Below, one piece after another: positions 22,723 to 33,990 of a DNA stretch of 64,000 bases. The notes beneath the pieces are model-generated. The model did no database searches, had not been told where the DNA came from, and saw only the letters and a program-made list of their open reading frames with translations. Numbering within the stretch: the first letter of the stretch is position 1; every line of letters begins with the position of its first letter. Position numbers and translations under genes: made by a program. Origin of the DNA: Juglans regia (taxonomy: Eukaryota; Streptophyta; Magnoliopsida; Fagales; Juglandaceae); assembly GCF_001411555.2 (NCBI RefSeq), contig NC_049909.1, positions 6,207,485 to 6,271,484 on the forward strand, read 5' to 3'.

Positions 22723-23990
22723 AGAATGATGTTGAGGAAGGCTTAACAAAACATTCTAAACCACTCAAATATCTAGAACGGGATCCAAGAACCTGAGAAA
22801 AGATCTCAACGTCGTTAACAGAGGGTTCATCAATTGCAATATCATCATTTTCTAAAGTGAAACCATCTTTTCCTACAAAAAAAAAAAACAAAAACAAAAG
22901 AGAGAAATCATTAGAGATAGTATAAACAACTTAAATCTTATTATAGTCAAAATACCATCGTGATTTGTTTGTGATTTAGTGTACAATTGGGTCAAATTAT
23001 AGTCAGTAGAACTATGTTGTTCCTCAAAAAGGAAAGTCTATATTCTACCATCAATCACAAATGTTGATATGTTAATATTTAACGGAAACGAGTATAACGT
23101 TACCAATTTTATTTATAGTCGATGAAAATATATAGAACCTGCATGATGATGTATCGTTAAATTTGCTCTATTTATTTTGTTGACAGTACTCCATTACTAC
23201 AAGAAAAGAAACAACTTTATTACTATATTTATTTAATGCATCTAACATATAGCACAAAGAAAGATAATAGTGAAATTAGTTGATATGCTGGATCTTCAAA
23301 TATATCACAAAGTTTCTCCCATTCATTTGGTGGCATGTTTTGGAATGGGTTTTGAAGCGCCTCTGTTGCAATATTGAACTTTTGATAGTATGCATGGCAT
23401 CTACTTTTGTAACCCTAGAATATATTGTTCATTAGCTCATCAACTGTTACTCAATCCTCTTGCCGGCCAAAATTAAGTTTAAACTCATCCTCGAAATAAT
23501 TAGGAATGATTAGTCCAAAAACAAACTAATTATAAATTAAGTAATAATTTAATAAATTATTTTCTAAGTAGCTTATTACCAGGAAACGAGTTTTGATATG
23601 GTCTTTCACATCTTGGGGAACCTTAGCCCAGGAGGATATAGCTATCGGTGCATATGTGCAAGTAAGGGTACCAACATAGGAAGCAAGCCAAGCTATCGGA
23701 TCCCCAGAGCCACCGGTGTGATCATCAGGAATATCAACTTTAATTTTTCCCACTTTCTGCACTTTCTCTATGCAAACACCTCTAGTAACGCCTCAACCTC
23801 GGCAATGGCTTACAATAGTTATACGGTAATTAAAGCATATAATATCTAATATCAAAACACTAGTACTTAAATAATCACATAAACTCAAGTTTCTATATGA
23901 CATACGTTATTGTGGGTCTGGCGATGTTAGCCGACCAATCCTGGCAGGTAAACCAATTGGAGAGTCGATAATGGATGGAGATAGAAAACG
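22723..23990 (-). pseudogene. CACTA second ORF, PF03004-type domain
   Basis: Minus-strand pieces, probably exons split by introns. The middle of the domain reads KVDIPDDHTGGSGDPIAWLA, then VGTLTCTYAPI and WAKVPQDVKDHI (23762-23560). The next pieces show PNYFEDEFKLNF and ALQNPFQNMPPNEWEKLCDIF (about 23500-23290), and the end shows SQVLGSRSRYLSGLECFVKP (about 22800-22750). This is the order of the plant transposase (Ptta/En/Spm) domain. It continues at 15659 beyond element G. A TACTACAAGAAAA word at 23195 lies in an apparent intron. Stops and missing parts show decay. The role in the family is DNA binding at transposon ends. Confidence 0.75.
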
Positions 23991-24159
23991 AGTTACTTTG
24001 CATTTGGGAGGCATAACAATTTAAACTTGTAATAAAATATTAATCACAAAAATATTCTTATCTTTACAACAACTATACTTATACATAAATAGCTATCATT
24101 CACTATTAGTTTTGTTCGACCAGTCGTCCTCATCTTCACTAGAAACTTCAGTCAACTCA

Positions 24160-25170
24160 TGTTTAAGCTGCACTCAATTACTTCCAGTTCAATATCCTCT
24201 CTACACAATGAAACAATATCATATTGGCTAAGATCAACAAATAAATTAATGCCTAATTCGTTTTCTTGAAATACTTCTTCATTTGTTTGACCATTATTCC
24301 TGTGTTCCATCCACCTTTGGAATGTAATTGTATATATTTTCTGGTGCAAACTTATGTACTACTCGCCATGGGTTTTTGTACTCTGGTTCATCTAAGTAAA
24401 AAACTTAATTTGCTGGGCGAGCAAGAACAAAATGATCCTCCTCATACAATGTGCGAGATGTATTAACACTCACAAAATATTCTTCGTTATGTACTCCCAA
24501 CTAAAGATTTGAGACATCCCACCAACTACACTTAAAAAACCAGACCATATGTTCCCCTAAGTACTTTAAACCAATGATATATTGGACGACTTTGTAAAAA
24601 TCAATATTCTCTTCCTCGTGGCTTCCGTCAATAACGACTACACAATTTTGAGTTTTTCTATATCATTCTCTGTCAGCCATGTGAAATCAATATCCACGCA
24701 CCAAACATGCTAAGTATTAAATGCCCTGCCTAGTAGACCACATGCCAAAGCATATAGTTCACTTGAGATGTCTTCTGAATTATCACTATATCTCGATACA
24801 ACCTACATTAATAAATTTTATAATCAATTATATTAACATTAAATAGGAAAAAATCTATTTTAGTGATATGAAATTCGTAGAGAGTAAGTCATTGTTTAGT
24901 AATACCATTTGTTCAAACCAAGCAGCAAACTCTTCTTCGCGCTTCTTTTTTGCGTCAGTTACACCATCGCATCGAAGTAATTGAATATGTTCGCTGCAGA
25001 TTTTAAAATTAACAATTAATCCATATAAGTTATATTATTTTCCGGTATAGTTTACGTTGTGTGAACACACAGTCATCGAACCTTGCTTCAGATCTGCAAA
25101 CTCCTGGGCCTTAGCTTCTCTGACAGAAAAAGGACAGCCAGAAACTTTGTTGTTTCCTTGCATTAAACTC
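24160..25170 (-). pseudogene. CACTA transposase, C-terminal half
   Basis: A long minus-strand frame with only a few stops runs from about 24680 to 24290: CVVVIDGSHEEENIDFY, then YIIGLKYLGEHMVWFFKCSW, then FVSVNTSRTLYEEDHFVLA and VFYLDEPEYKNPWRVVHKFAPE. These blocks are characteristic of the C-terminal part of plant En/Spm (tnp2-like) transposases, which cut CACTA ends. Upstream pieces (DISSELYALACGLLGR at about 24780, KKKREEEFAAWFEQMV at about 24930) fit the same protein. The stretch near 25160-25080 (AKAQEFADLKQ...) is probably more of it but is weak. The N-terminal half is not recognised. Confidence 0.8.
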
Positions 25171-26282
25171 CCTTCATTAAACCATAATCCCAACTAAATA
25201 AACGAAGGATACTAGTGTTGAAGAAAAATTGAAAAGAAACATCATTTTTTTGTATAAGCATAGCATAAAACAGAAAGGATAGTTCTTCATAAACAAGAAA
25301 ATTCTAAGAGAAAACTTAATAGTTTGAATGAAATCTTTGGTTGTTTACTTAGGCTATTAGCTTGAGGAAAAGGTTCAAGTACAAATTAATCTCTACTGGT
25401 TTAACGCATAAAAATGAAGGCTTAAACGTAGTTAAAAAGTGATTCAAATAATAGGAAGAAGTAGGGTTAAAGCAATAGCAGAATTTTTGTGGAAACTGTA
25501 CAACTTAGAACAAAACAGGGCAGAAAAATCATATTACCTCTTCAAGCTGTAGGTTGCACGATTTATGGTTATTCCTACCTTCCCACCATTTGGTTACTCA
25601 CCCATCTAAACAAGTATCAAATAAAAAAATAAAAAAAGGAACAAGTGAGGTTGGAAGACCCATGACAGAATCTGTGTAGAAAATTTCAGAACTTAATACA
25701 AGTGTGTTGTTGATGTCTTTTATGTGCTGTATGAGAACTTTAAGAGGGAAAAGAAGGATTTTCAAACTAACGTGAACTTAGTCTTCTAGAGAATGAAATT
25801 TAAGCCAAAGTTCCAGACTTATAGAGTGAAGATCTAAGCTACAAATGAAGGGGGAAACTGCTGCAGCACAAGTAGCAAACATCTGAAATTTTTTGATGTA
25901 CTTTGAGCTCTAACATGTGGGTTTAATCCTATTTACAGATCGTACTCTCCTTCCTTATGATTTTCCACTTAATACACAAGATTTAGAGGCAATATGTGAA
26001 GACTGAAGGGGAAACTCACAACATAAATTCTGGATAGCAGCAAAACTTTAAGGAGAAGAAAACACGGTTGTTGTTTGTGTGCATAGCTTGAACTCAAGAA
26101 TGAAAAGCTGAGCTTTTAAACTTACCTACTGAGATGGTGGCTAAGAGATCTCCAAAGATGGCTTCAAGGTCAAAACACACTAGTTGCAGTGGCTTGAGTT
26201 GAAGAGAGGAGAAGAAAAAAAAAAACCACCAAGAGATATAAATCTGAATTTTGCTTCAGCACTGCTGACCTAACTCAGAGAG
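25171..26282. other. Unassigned stretch between CACTA relic and LINE
   Basis: No convincing coding similarity on either strand. It may be intron or 5' sequence of the antisense CACTA element. No LTR ends, tandem repeats or RNA genes were noticed. Confidence 0.35.
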
Positions 26283-27210
26283 TGTGCAATACGTACAAGG
26301 GCTGGAAAAGCATGCAGGATGAAAAAGGATAAGAAATGTTCTACGTTTGAACGGCAGATTTTACATGCTTTGCAAATTACGTCAAAAGTCCCCGTGAGGC
26401 AGTTTTTAAAAATTGTGGCTTGGCAAAAACCTGCTCCAGGATGGTTTAAATTGAACACAGATGGTAGTAGCCTAGGAAACCTAGGATCTTCAGGGGTGGG
26501 TGGTATTATTAGAAATGATCAAGGCCACTTGGTTCATGATTTTAATTCTTATATTGGTTTCGGTTCTAATAATAGAGCAGAATTGTTAGCGCTGTTGCAG
26601 GGTCTTAAAGCATGTAAAAATCTAGGGATTATTTTTGTGGAAATAGAATTAGATTCTCAAGTGGTAATCTCTTGGTGGAATAGGCGAAGATGTGGCGTAT
26701 GGTATTTGGAGGATTTTTGGGAGGATATACTTGTTCTTATGGATTCGATGGTTTGCTTAGTTAGGCACGTTTATAGGGAAGGTAATAAAGTTGCTGACTG
26801 GTTGGCTCGAAGTGGCGCAACTGGTCTTAATATGGAATGGAATTTTGTTGGAAATTTGCCTAGGATCCTTCGAGGTTTACTTCGATTGGATAAACTTGGT
26901 TTACCATCTTTGCGGTGCTGTCAGAGTTAAGAATCATGTGCTATTTGGTTGTTGTGTTGGTTTGGTTAGCTTTTATCGTATATGCTTGTTGGGCTAATGG
27001 TTTTTTTTTTTTTTGCAGGTGAGGATTTGTTGTTTTTTTCGCTAGAAAAAACTAGGTTTTCTTTTATACCTGGTTTCGAAATTTTATATTGTATCTCCAG
27101 GTATTGGTATGTAATCACGGTTTTTCTCCGCCATAAGTGAGGGTTTATTAATAAAATCAGGACGAGATCACTCGTGGACAGGTGATTCTCAGCTCTTTAT
27201 CAAAAAAACC
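26283..27210 (+). mobile_element. 5'-truncated L1-type LINE keeping RNase H and 3' tail
   Basis: The + strand holds the RNase H end of LINE ORF2 and a 3' untranslated region with ATTAATAAAAT. It ends in an interrupted A-rich run near 27205. The 3' region shares 'CCGCCATAAGTGAGGG' (27130) with the short LINE at 55724-56121, so the two belong to one family. The 5' limit and target duplication could not be fixed. Confidence 0.75.
26319..26930 (+). pseudogene. LINE RNase H domain (ORF2 C-terminus)
   Basis: 203 codons open from an internal ATG. From residue 45 the RVT_3-type RNase H reads WFKLNTDGSS, then GVGGIIRNDQGHLV, then NNRAELLALLQGLKAC, then EIELDSQVVISWW and REGNKVADWLARSG. The acidic positions expected for catalysis (Asp of NTDGS, Glu of AELLA, Asp of ELDSQ and Asp of VADWLA) are all present. 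In intact plant L1 elements this domain follows reverse transcriptase and a zinc knuckle, all missing here, so the open frame is a fragment without its own promoter. The reading frame itself is unbroken, suggesting a fairly recent insertion. Confidence 0.85.
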
Positions 27211-27980
27211 AAAAAACTCCCCAACTGAGTATATATGTGGAGGAGGAAATTAGTGCAAGAAAATAAAATTGAAAAACAAAGTGAAATTCCTGAACAGGAG
27301 CTGCAAGTGCAACCAAGTCTGAATTTGTTTCTTACTCCCAGTATTGCTGAAAGACTCGTGTAAAGGAGATGGGATTGTAAGTTAGTACTATACAATCTTT
27401 GCCTTGTCAACACTTGGTCTAATTGGAGGCGAACTAAAGTGATAAAAGGAATTAAGGAAAATTATGGAATGCCAAGAGGGCTGAAGATGGAAAGCAACGG
27501 GTAAGACAAAAAATTCTCCAACCTTAGTGATTTAACACTCTTTTCTCATGATACAAAAGTAATACATAGTTTGGAACATAGAAAAAAACTTTAAGATGAA
27601 ATAGAATCATTTTATGAATAAAAAATACAGATTTTGAAAAAAAATCATAATAATGAAAATTTTTAATTTAAAATACATGGAGAAGGAATTTGATTTAAAT
27701 AAATTAATGATATAGGATTTTTCCTAATAGGTTCGGGTATTACAACAATAATTCTAAATAACTAGGGTAAATTTGAAAAAGATACAATCTTCGACTTCTC
27801 CAACACTATCAACCCAAAACACCAACTTTAAATCACTCTCTCTCACTCTCTCTAGGACGTACTCTCTCTCTCTCTAGGGCATTGCTTCTCTCTCTACGAA
27901 GATCTTCACCACCTCTTTCTCTAAAAAAAAAACACTCAGTGCGAACCCTTGAAGTCGAGGGCGTTAAATTATGATACATT
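27211..27980. other. Unassigned sequence with CT microsatellite
   Basis: AT-rich and non-coding as far as can be seen. A CTCTCT tract with TCTAGG interruptions lies at about 27835-27900. No gene or element end recognised. Confidence 0.4.
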
Positions 27981-28094
27981 GCGTTCGAACGCTAATTTAC
28001 ACGTTTGAACATCAAATTTTCAAAATGGCTCCTAGCTTCAGCACACTTTATTTCATCCATTATCCATTCGATTGCTTTATGAGTTCATTTGAAC
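27981..28094. repeat. CACTA-like subterminal motif array, left part
   Basis: Near-palindromic words of the CCGTTCGAATGG type: GCGTTCGAACGC (27981), ACGTTTGAAC (28001), CCATTCGAT (28073) and TTCATTTGAAC (28084). The last word contains the TGAAC target of element H. The array resumes after H at 33991. Confidence 0.5.
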
Positions 28095-28402
28095 TGTTGG
28101 AATATACAAGAGCAAATTGAATCATTAGAATTAAAGTCACGGGAAGCCAAACTCATAAGAGATGAAGAAATTGTTAAGTCAGTTACAGTTAGTTAAACTT
28201 AGTTGAAAACAGTTAGTTAAAGTTAGTTGAGATCAGATGGCTTACATTGCCAATTACTGCATATAAATAGTAGTCATGTACAGCACCAAAGATTAAGAAA
28301 AATCAATACATTGTAATGAGAAATCACATTGATTATCTCTGAATTCTTTCTCTAGTTCTCAAGTTCTCTGTTTCTCTGTTTCTGTTTTTACATAAATTTA
28401 CA
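28095..28402 (+). repeat. 5' LTR of element H
   Basis: 308 bp with a TATAAATAG box (about 28262-28270). It has one TCTCTGTT unit more than the 3' LTR. Confidence 0.95.
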
Positions 28403-28415
28403 TGGTATCATCGAG
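28403..28415 (+). promoter_or_regulatory. Primer-binding site of element H
   Basis: TGGTATCATCGAG directly follows the LTR. The first eight bases match the complement of initiator tRNA-Met; the rest deviates from the common TGGTATCAGAGC. Confidence 0.8.
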
Positions 28416-28498
28416 TATCAAAACTTCCGCTGCTTTCTTGATCAAATTCTTCTTGATCCTTTTTACTTTTCTTTACATTTCTTGTTATTCTTGCTGCT

Positions 28499-29671
28499 AT
28501 GGAATCTCCTGCGAATATGGAATCCTCGGTCAATATGATGAAATTCTCTGATTCATCCTTAATGAATCCATCTGATGATTCATCAAGCCCTTACTATCTG
28601 CATCCCAGTGACAACCCTGGAGCTCTCCTCGTTTCTGAAATTTTCAATGGTGCAAATTATGTTGCATGGAGTAGATCAATCTCGATTGCTCTGACTGTAA
28701 AGAACAAGCTTGCCTTTGTTGATGGAAGCCTGCCTCAACCCAGTCCTAACAACACTAAACTTCAAGTTGCTTGGCTGCGAGCAAACAACCTTGTTTTATC
28801 TTGGTTGATGAATTCAATTGCAAAAGAAATTCGGGGAAGTCTTCTCTATTTCAATACTGCTTATGATATTTGGGATGAACTAAAGGTTAGATACCTTCGA
28901 AGTGATGGCCCTCGAGTTTTTACATTAGAGAAATCTTTAAGTTCTATTTCTCAAGGTTCAAACTCAATCACTGAATATTTCAGTGATTTCAAAACTTTAT
29001 GGGATGAATACATTAGCTATCGTCCTCTTCCTAAGTGCAATTGTGGAATCTTGAATACTTGCACTTGTGCCATTTTAAAGAATCTTGCTGATCGCCAACA
29101 AGCTGACTATGTGATGAAGTTCTTGATTGGTTTACATGAATCTTATTCAGCTATTCGAAGCCAACTGCTTCTTTCTCCTTTACCTTCAATGGGGAAAGTC
29201 TTTTCTTTGTTACTACAAGAAGAAAGTCAAAGATCTTTGACAAATGCAGTAGGACTTCCTCTTGATTCTCATGCTATGGCTGCTACACAACCACCAAGAC
29301 AAATCCTTTCCAATGTCTCTAAATTTAGCAAATTCAAAGGAAAACCTGAAATCACTTGCTCTCACTGTGGATTCTCTGGCCACCTTGCAGACAAGTGTTT
29401 CCAGATCATAGGTTATCCACCAGGGTGGAAAGGCCCTCGAGGAAAAAGATTTAATTCAACACGATTGCCCAATGCAAACAGTGCATCTTCTTTGGAGCAA
29501 AACTCAACCATCCCAAACATACCTTTTTCTCAAGAGCAAATACAGAATCTGATCACTCTTGCTAATAGCTTGTCTAACTCTTCTATTAATTCCAATTCTG
29601 CAGTCAATACTGCCTCCACATCAGGTAATCACTTCAACTCTTGTTTGGTTACAAATTCTTTGAGCAACAAC
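28499..29671 (+). CDS. Element H Gag, intact up to the MITE insertion
   Basis: 391 codons in one frame from an ATG about 100 bp after the primer-binding site. The N-terminal Retrotran_gag_3-type block reads LHPSDNPGALLVSEIF and ANYVAWSRSI (about residues 35-62). The central UBN2-like region has LRANNLVLSWLMNS, WDELKVRYLRSDGPRV, then QLLLSPLPSMGKVFSLL. The zinc knuckle CSHCGFSGHLADKC lies at about residues 287-300, followed by GYPPGW. Gag packages element RNA into cytoplasmic particles. The original frame ran on into protease, but the first codon of the MITE is TAG (29672-29674), so translation now ends just after Gag. The Gag part looks intact and could in principle be made. Confidence 0.9.
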
Positions 29672-30377
29672 TAGGGCTGCAAACGGGCCGGTCTGGTCCG
29701 GTCCGGCGATGGACCGAAAATTTTCGGTCCATTATTTTTCCGGACCGGACCGGACCGAACACCCAAAGGGACCGGTCCGGTCCGGTCCAGTCGGTCCGCC
29801 CTCTTTTTTTTTTTTTTTTTTTTTTTAATAATTAATAAAAAAATTTATTTAAAATACTAAATTAAACTAAGTGACTTATTAATGTGGATTATGTAACAAA
29901 CTCAATAAAAAAATATTTTATATGGTCAATGATAATAAATTAGATAAAAATTATATTATTAATTTATATAATTACTATATAATTAACTAATTGATATTAT
30001 ATATTTATTAATTCATAGAATATTAACAAGTGTTAATAGTATATTTAAAATTTTATATTGTTAATAGTGATAGGTTAAATGAAGATATATATAAAATATT
30101 GTTAATTTATAGAATATTAACAAGTATTAATAATATATTTAAAAATTTATATTGTTAATTGTACAATTATTATATATAAAATATATATAAAAAATATTTT
30201 TTTTTTTAATTTTTCATTCGGTCCGGTCCGGTCCGGTCCGGTCCGAAAAAACTGTGGACCGTGGACCGGACCGAATGATTTCGGTCCTCTAAAATATGGA
30301 CCGGACCGGACCGGTCCGGACCGAAACGGTCGGTCCGGTCGGTCCGTTCGGTCCGACCGGACCGTTAATCACCCCTA
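29672..30377. mobile_element. hAT-type MITE with GGTCCGGTCC clusters, 706 bp
   Basis: Termini are TAGGGCTGCAAACGG on the left and, as reverse complement, TAGGGGTGATTAACGG on the right. The flanking 8-bp duplication GCAACAAC is perfect (29664-29671 and 30378-30385); 8-bp duplications mark the hAT superfamily. Both ends carry dense GGTCCGGTCC / CCGGACCGG words (29689-29798 and 30219-30363) around a very AT-rich core. It has no transposase, so it depends on one encoded elsewhere. Length plus duplication is 714 bp, a multiple of three, so the frame of element H on each side is unchanged. It is younger than H. Confidence 0.93.
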
Positions 30378-30385
30378 GCAACAAC

Positions 30386-33300
30386 TGTCCTTGGATATTG
30401 GATACTGGAGCAACAAATCATATGATCTGTTCTCCCCATCTATTCACTTCGATAAAAATACCCTCCAAACCCTCTTCAGTCCATTTACCAAATGGTCAAT
30501 CTGTTCCTATTAGTTTTACAGGAAATGTCAAACTCTCCTCTGATTTAGTGCTATACAATGCTCTCTATGTTCCTTCTTTTCATATCAATCTTATTTCTGC
30601 TTCAAGATTGACTAAAGAAAACTCTATTGCCTTGTTTCTTTTTCAATCTAAATGTGTCTTGCAGGACCTCAACAAATGGAAGATGATTGGGCTTGCTGAA
30701 GTTAGAGCTGGCCTATACCACCTCATTAATTTTCCTGCTAACACACAGAAGGGATTACCTGACTCAAATAATTCTTTCTTGGCCAATACTTCTACCATCA
30801 GTCTTGACATATGGCATTCTCGGTTGGGACATCTTCCTTCTGACAGATTGAAAATCATAAGTTCCATTGATCCTTCTGTAAAATCTTCTCATAATCATGT
30901 TTGTGAGATCTGTCCTCTAGCTCGACAAAAGAAGCTATATTTTCCTGTATCACAAAACAATGCAAATAAAGCTTTTCAATTAGTGCATTGTGACATTTGG
31001 GGTCCATTCTCAACAATTTCTCATTCTGGATACAGATTCTTTCTTACAATTGTAGATGACCATACACGTTTCACTTGGCTTTATCTTATGAAAACAAAAT
31101 CAAAAACTAGATCCTTACTCATCAACTTCATTGCTTATGTTCAAATTCAATTCAATACCCAAATCCAAACACTTAGAACAGATAATGGCCAAGAATTCAA
31201 AATGCCTACTCTCTATCAAAAATATGGCATGATTCATCAACTATCTTGTGTAGAAACTCCTCAGCAAAATGGCAGAGTTGAGAGAAAGCATCAGCATTTG
31301 TTAAATGTAGCTAGAGCCCTTCTTTTTCAATCCAAATTACCTTTATCATATTGGAGTGAATGTGTGTTAACTGCTACACATATTATTAATCGAATTCCCT
31401 CATATGTGCAGAAAATAATACACCTTATACTCTCCTTTTTCAAAAACCACCTGCATACAACTATTTCAAAGTTTTTGGTTGCTTGTGCTTTGCTAGTACA
31501 ATCCAAAACAATCGAGGAAAATTTCACCCTAGAGCCTCAAAATGCTTGTTTCTTGGCTATCCACCTAATATCAAAGGATATAAGGTGCTTGATCTTCTTA
31601 CTCTTAAAATTTTTGTCTCTAGAAATGTTACATTTCATGAATCTGTTTTTCCTTCCATACCAAACACCAATCACACACCCTTTGTATTTCCTGATTTTCC
31701 TTCCCTATATGATTTCTCAATAACTCCCATTTCACCTTCTGACATTACAGTGCCTTCCATTTCATCTCCTGATATTGCAATACCTCAAATCTTACCCTCA
31801 TCTCAAATTGCAATACCTCCTGAAACTCATGAATCAGATCACATACCTACTCAGATTGCAACATCTTCCAAACCATCTTCTGAAATTGCAGCACCTCTTA
31901 TTTCCCAAACCAACCATGAACCTATAAATACTAGAAAATCTGAGAGAGTAAGGAATCCTCCCCCATATTTGCAGAACTTTTATTGTGGTAATATGGTTAA
32001 GCCTACTTCAGCATCTCAGCCATCTTTTAATTGATGTTTTCCTTCTCCTGGTAAGCCATACTCTATTGCACATTTTCTCTCTACTACAAAATTGTCTCCT
32101 AAACATAGAGTTTTTTCTTCTGCTTTATCTTCTACTTTCGAACCAAAGACTTTCAAACAAGCTAGCTCACATCCTCAATGGCAAACTGCTATGTCAGATG
32201 AGATTAAAGCTCTTGAGTTAAATAAAACTTGGGACCTTGCAATTTTACCTCCAAATAAGACTGCTATAGGATGTAAGTGGGTCTATTGTGTTAAATACAA
32301 ATCTGATGGCACAATCGAAAGATACAAGGCTAGATTGGTGGCAAAAGGATACACTCAACAAGAAGGCCTTGATTTTTTTGACACTTTTTCCCCTGTGGCT
32401 AAAATGACAACAGTACGCACATTATTATCAATTGCTGCCATTAAGCATTGGCATTTACATCAACTTGATGTAAACAATGCTTTCCTCCATGGAGACTTGA
32501 ATGAAAAGGTGTACATGCAGCTGCCACCAGGGTACTCTTCACCAACTGACCCTAGAGTTTGCAAACTCAAAAAGAGTCTATATGGTCTCAAACAGGCATC
32601 ACGACAGTGGTTCTCTAAACTGTCATCCTCCTTGCTTCAGTTTGGTTTCACACAAGCAAAGTCTGATTCTTCTTTATTCATCAAGCACAATTCAACCAGT
32701 TTTATGGCACTTTTGATCTATGTTGATGATGTTATTGTTGCCTCTAACAACCTTGATGAAGTAGCTTCTATTAAACAGTTTTTACATGACTCTTTCACAA
32801 TAAAAGATTTGGGGGAATTGAAATATTTTTTTGGGGATTGAAGTGGCCAGATCAGCTAAAGGCATATCTTTGTGCCAACGCAAATATGCTTTGGACATCT
32901 TGCAAGACAGTGGTTTTTCAGGATGCAAACCTGTGGCTTTCCCTATGGAATCTACCTTAAAGCTTAGTGCTAATGATTCATCTACTCCTCTGTCAGACCC
33001 TGCATTATACAGAAGACTTGTTGGTCGTCTATTGTATCTTACCATAACCAGACCTGATCTATCTTACTCAGTACAAGCATTAAGCCAATTCATGGCTAAT
33101 CCCAGTACCAAACACCTTCAAGCTGCTGAGAGGGTCCTTAGGTACATCAAAGCAACACCAGGTCAAGGAATTTTTCTGTCTACAAACTCTTCTCTCCATT
33201 TCAAAGCTTATTCAGACAGTGACTGGGGTGGATGTATTGACACCAGAAAAAGCATCACTGGTTTCACAGTGTTTATTGGAGACTCTCCCATCTCATGGAA

Positions 33301-33787
33301 GTCAAAGAAACAACCAATTGTTAGTCGATCCTCAGCTGAATCTGAATATAGAGCTCTAGCATCCACCACATGTGAAATTCAATGGTTGATCTATCTACTG
33401 GCTGATTTGCATATTCCCCATTCACAAGCTGTTCTGCTCTACACTGATAGCAAACCAGCTTCTGAAATTGCATCAAATCCTGTCCAACATGAAAGGACAA
33501 AGCACATCTAGCTAGATTGCCATTTGGTTAGAGAAAAGTTGCAAGAAGGACTGATCAAGATTATTCATATTCCCTCTAAACATCAACTGGCAGACATACT
33601 GACTAAACCACTTGGTTCTCTACACTTTCATCATTTAATCCGCAAGATGGGAATGATCAATATCCATTCCCCTCTTGAGGGGGGGTGTTGGAATATACAA
33701 GAGCAAATTGAATCATTAGAATTAAAGTCACGGGAAGCCAAACTCAGAAGAGATGAAGAAATTGTTAAGTCAGTTACAGTTAGTTAA
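30386..33787 (+). pseudogene. Element H Pol: protease, integrase, RT, RNase H
   Basis: Protease begins with WILDTGATNHMI (about 30391). GAG-pre-integrase is DIWHSRLGHLPSDRL with CEICPLARQKK. The integrase core keeps its acidic residues in LVHCDIWGP, LRTDNGQEF and ETPQQNGRVERKHQ (to about 31300). A one-base shift near 31405 moves the frame; the integrase tail resumes with FGCLCFAS. A TGA at 32032 precedes reverse transcriptase, whose blocks are [20 protein letters not shown], then [19 protein letters not shown], then the catalytic [12 protein letters not shown] homopolymer-associated shift near 32837 leads into RNase H (YSDSDWGGC, SRSSAESEYRAL), and a TAG at 33509 splits the final piece ending HQLADILTKPL. 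Catalytic residues are largely intact; inactivation is by few recent lesions. Confidence 0.9.
33677..33685 (+). promoter_or_regulatory. Polypurine tract of element H
   Basis: GAGGGGGGG directly before the 3' LTR, the expected plus-strand primer. Confidence 0.85.
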
Positions 33788-33985
33788 AGTTAGTTGAAAA
33801 CAGTTAGTTAAAGTTAGTTGAGATCAGATGGCTTACATTGCCAATTACTGCATATAAATAGTAGTCATGTACAGCACCAAAGATTAAGAAAAATCAATAC
33901 ATTGTAATGAGAAATCACATTGATTATCTCTGAATTCTTTCTCTAGTTCTCAAGTTCTCTGTTTCTGTTTTTACATAAATTTACA
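33686..33985 (+). repeat. 3' LTR of element H
   Basis: 300 bp, nearly identical to the 5' LTR: two substitutions and one 8-bp unit fewer by eye. Confidence 0.95.
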
Positions 33986-33990
33986 TGAAC

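Larger units (their letters stand above)
15362..25170 (-). mobile_element. Decayed CACTA (En/Spm) DNA transposon, split by element G
   Basis: Minus-strand coding remnants occur in normal CACTA order. The transposase C-terminal half (about 25170 to 24160) comes first, then the second ORF with the PF03004-type domain (about 23990 to 22723). That ORF resumes left of element G at 15659 and runs to a stop near 15440. Skipping G and one copy of its AGAAT duplication, the second ORF reads on without a frame break. Terminal CACTA repeats were not found at either side; the left end may have been lost near A1. Both outer limits are approximate. Confidence 0.75.
28095..33985 (+). mobile_element. Element H: young Ty1/copia retrotransposon, 5.9 kb with MITE inside
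   Basis: LTRs 28095-28402 (308 bp) and 33686-33985 (300 bp) start TGTTGGAATATAC and end AAATTTACA. The target duplication TGAAC is perfect (28090-28094 and 33986-33990). By eye the LTRs differ by two substitutions and one 8-bp TCTCTGTT-type unit, so the insertion is recent. Gag, protease, integrase, reverse transcriptase and RNase H follow in copia order. Short LTRs and the Gag style fit the Ale/Retrofit group (inference). A hAT-type MITE lies between gag and protease. Frame breaks near 31405 and 32837 and stops at 32032 and 33509 mean it no longer encodes a complete polyprotein. Confidence 0.95.

Noticed and set aside
23195..23207. TACTACAAGAAAA, similar to a CACTA terminal repeat
   Set aside because: It lies between two pieces of the CACTA second ORF, has no partner and lacks the full CACTA start; probably a chance word in an intron.
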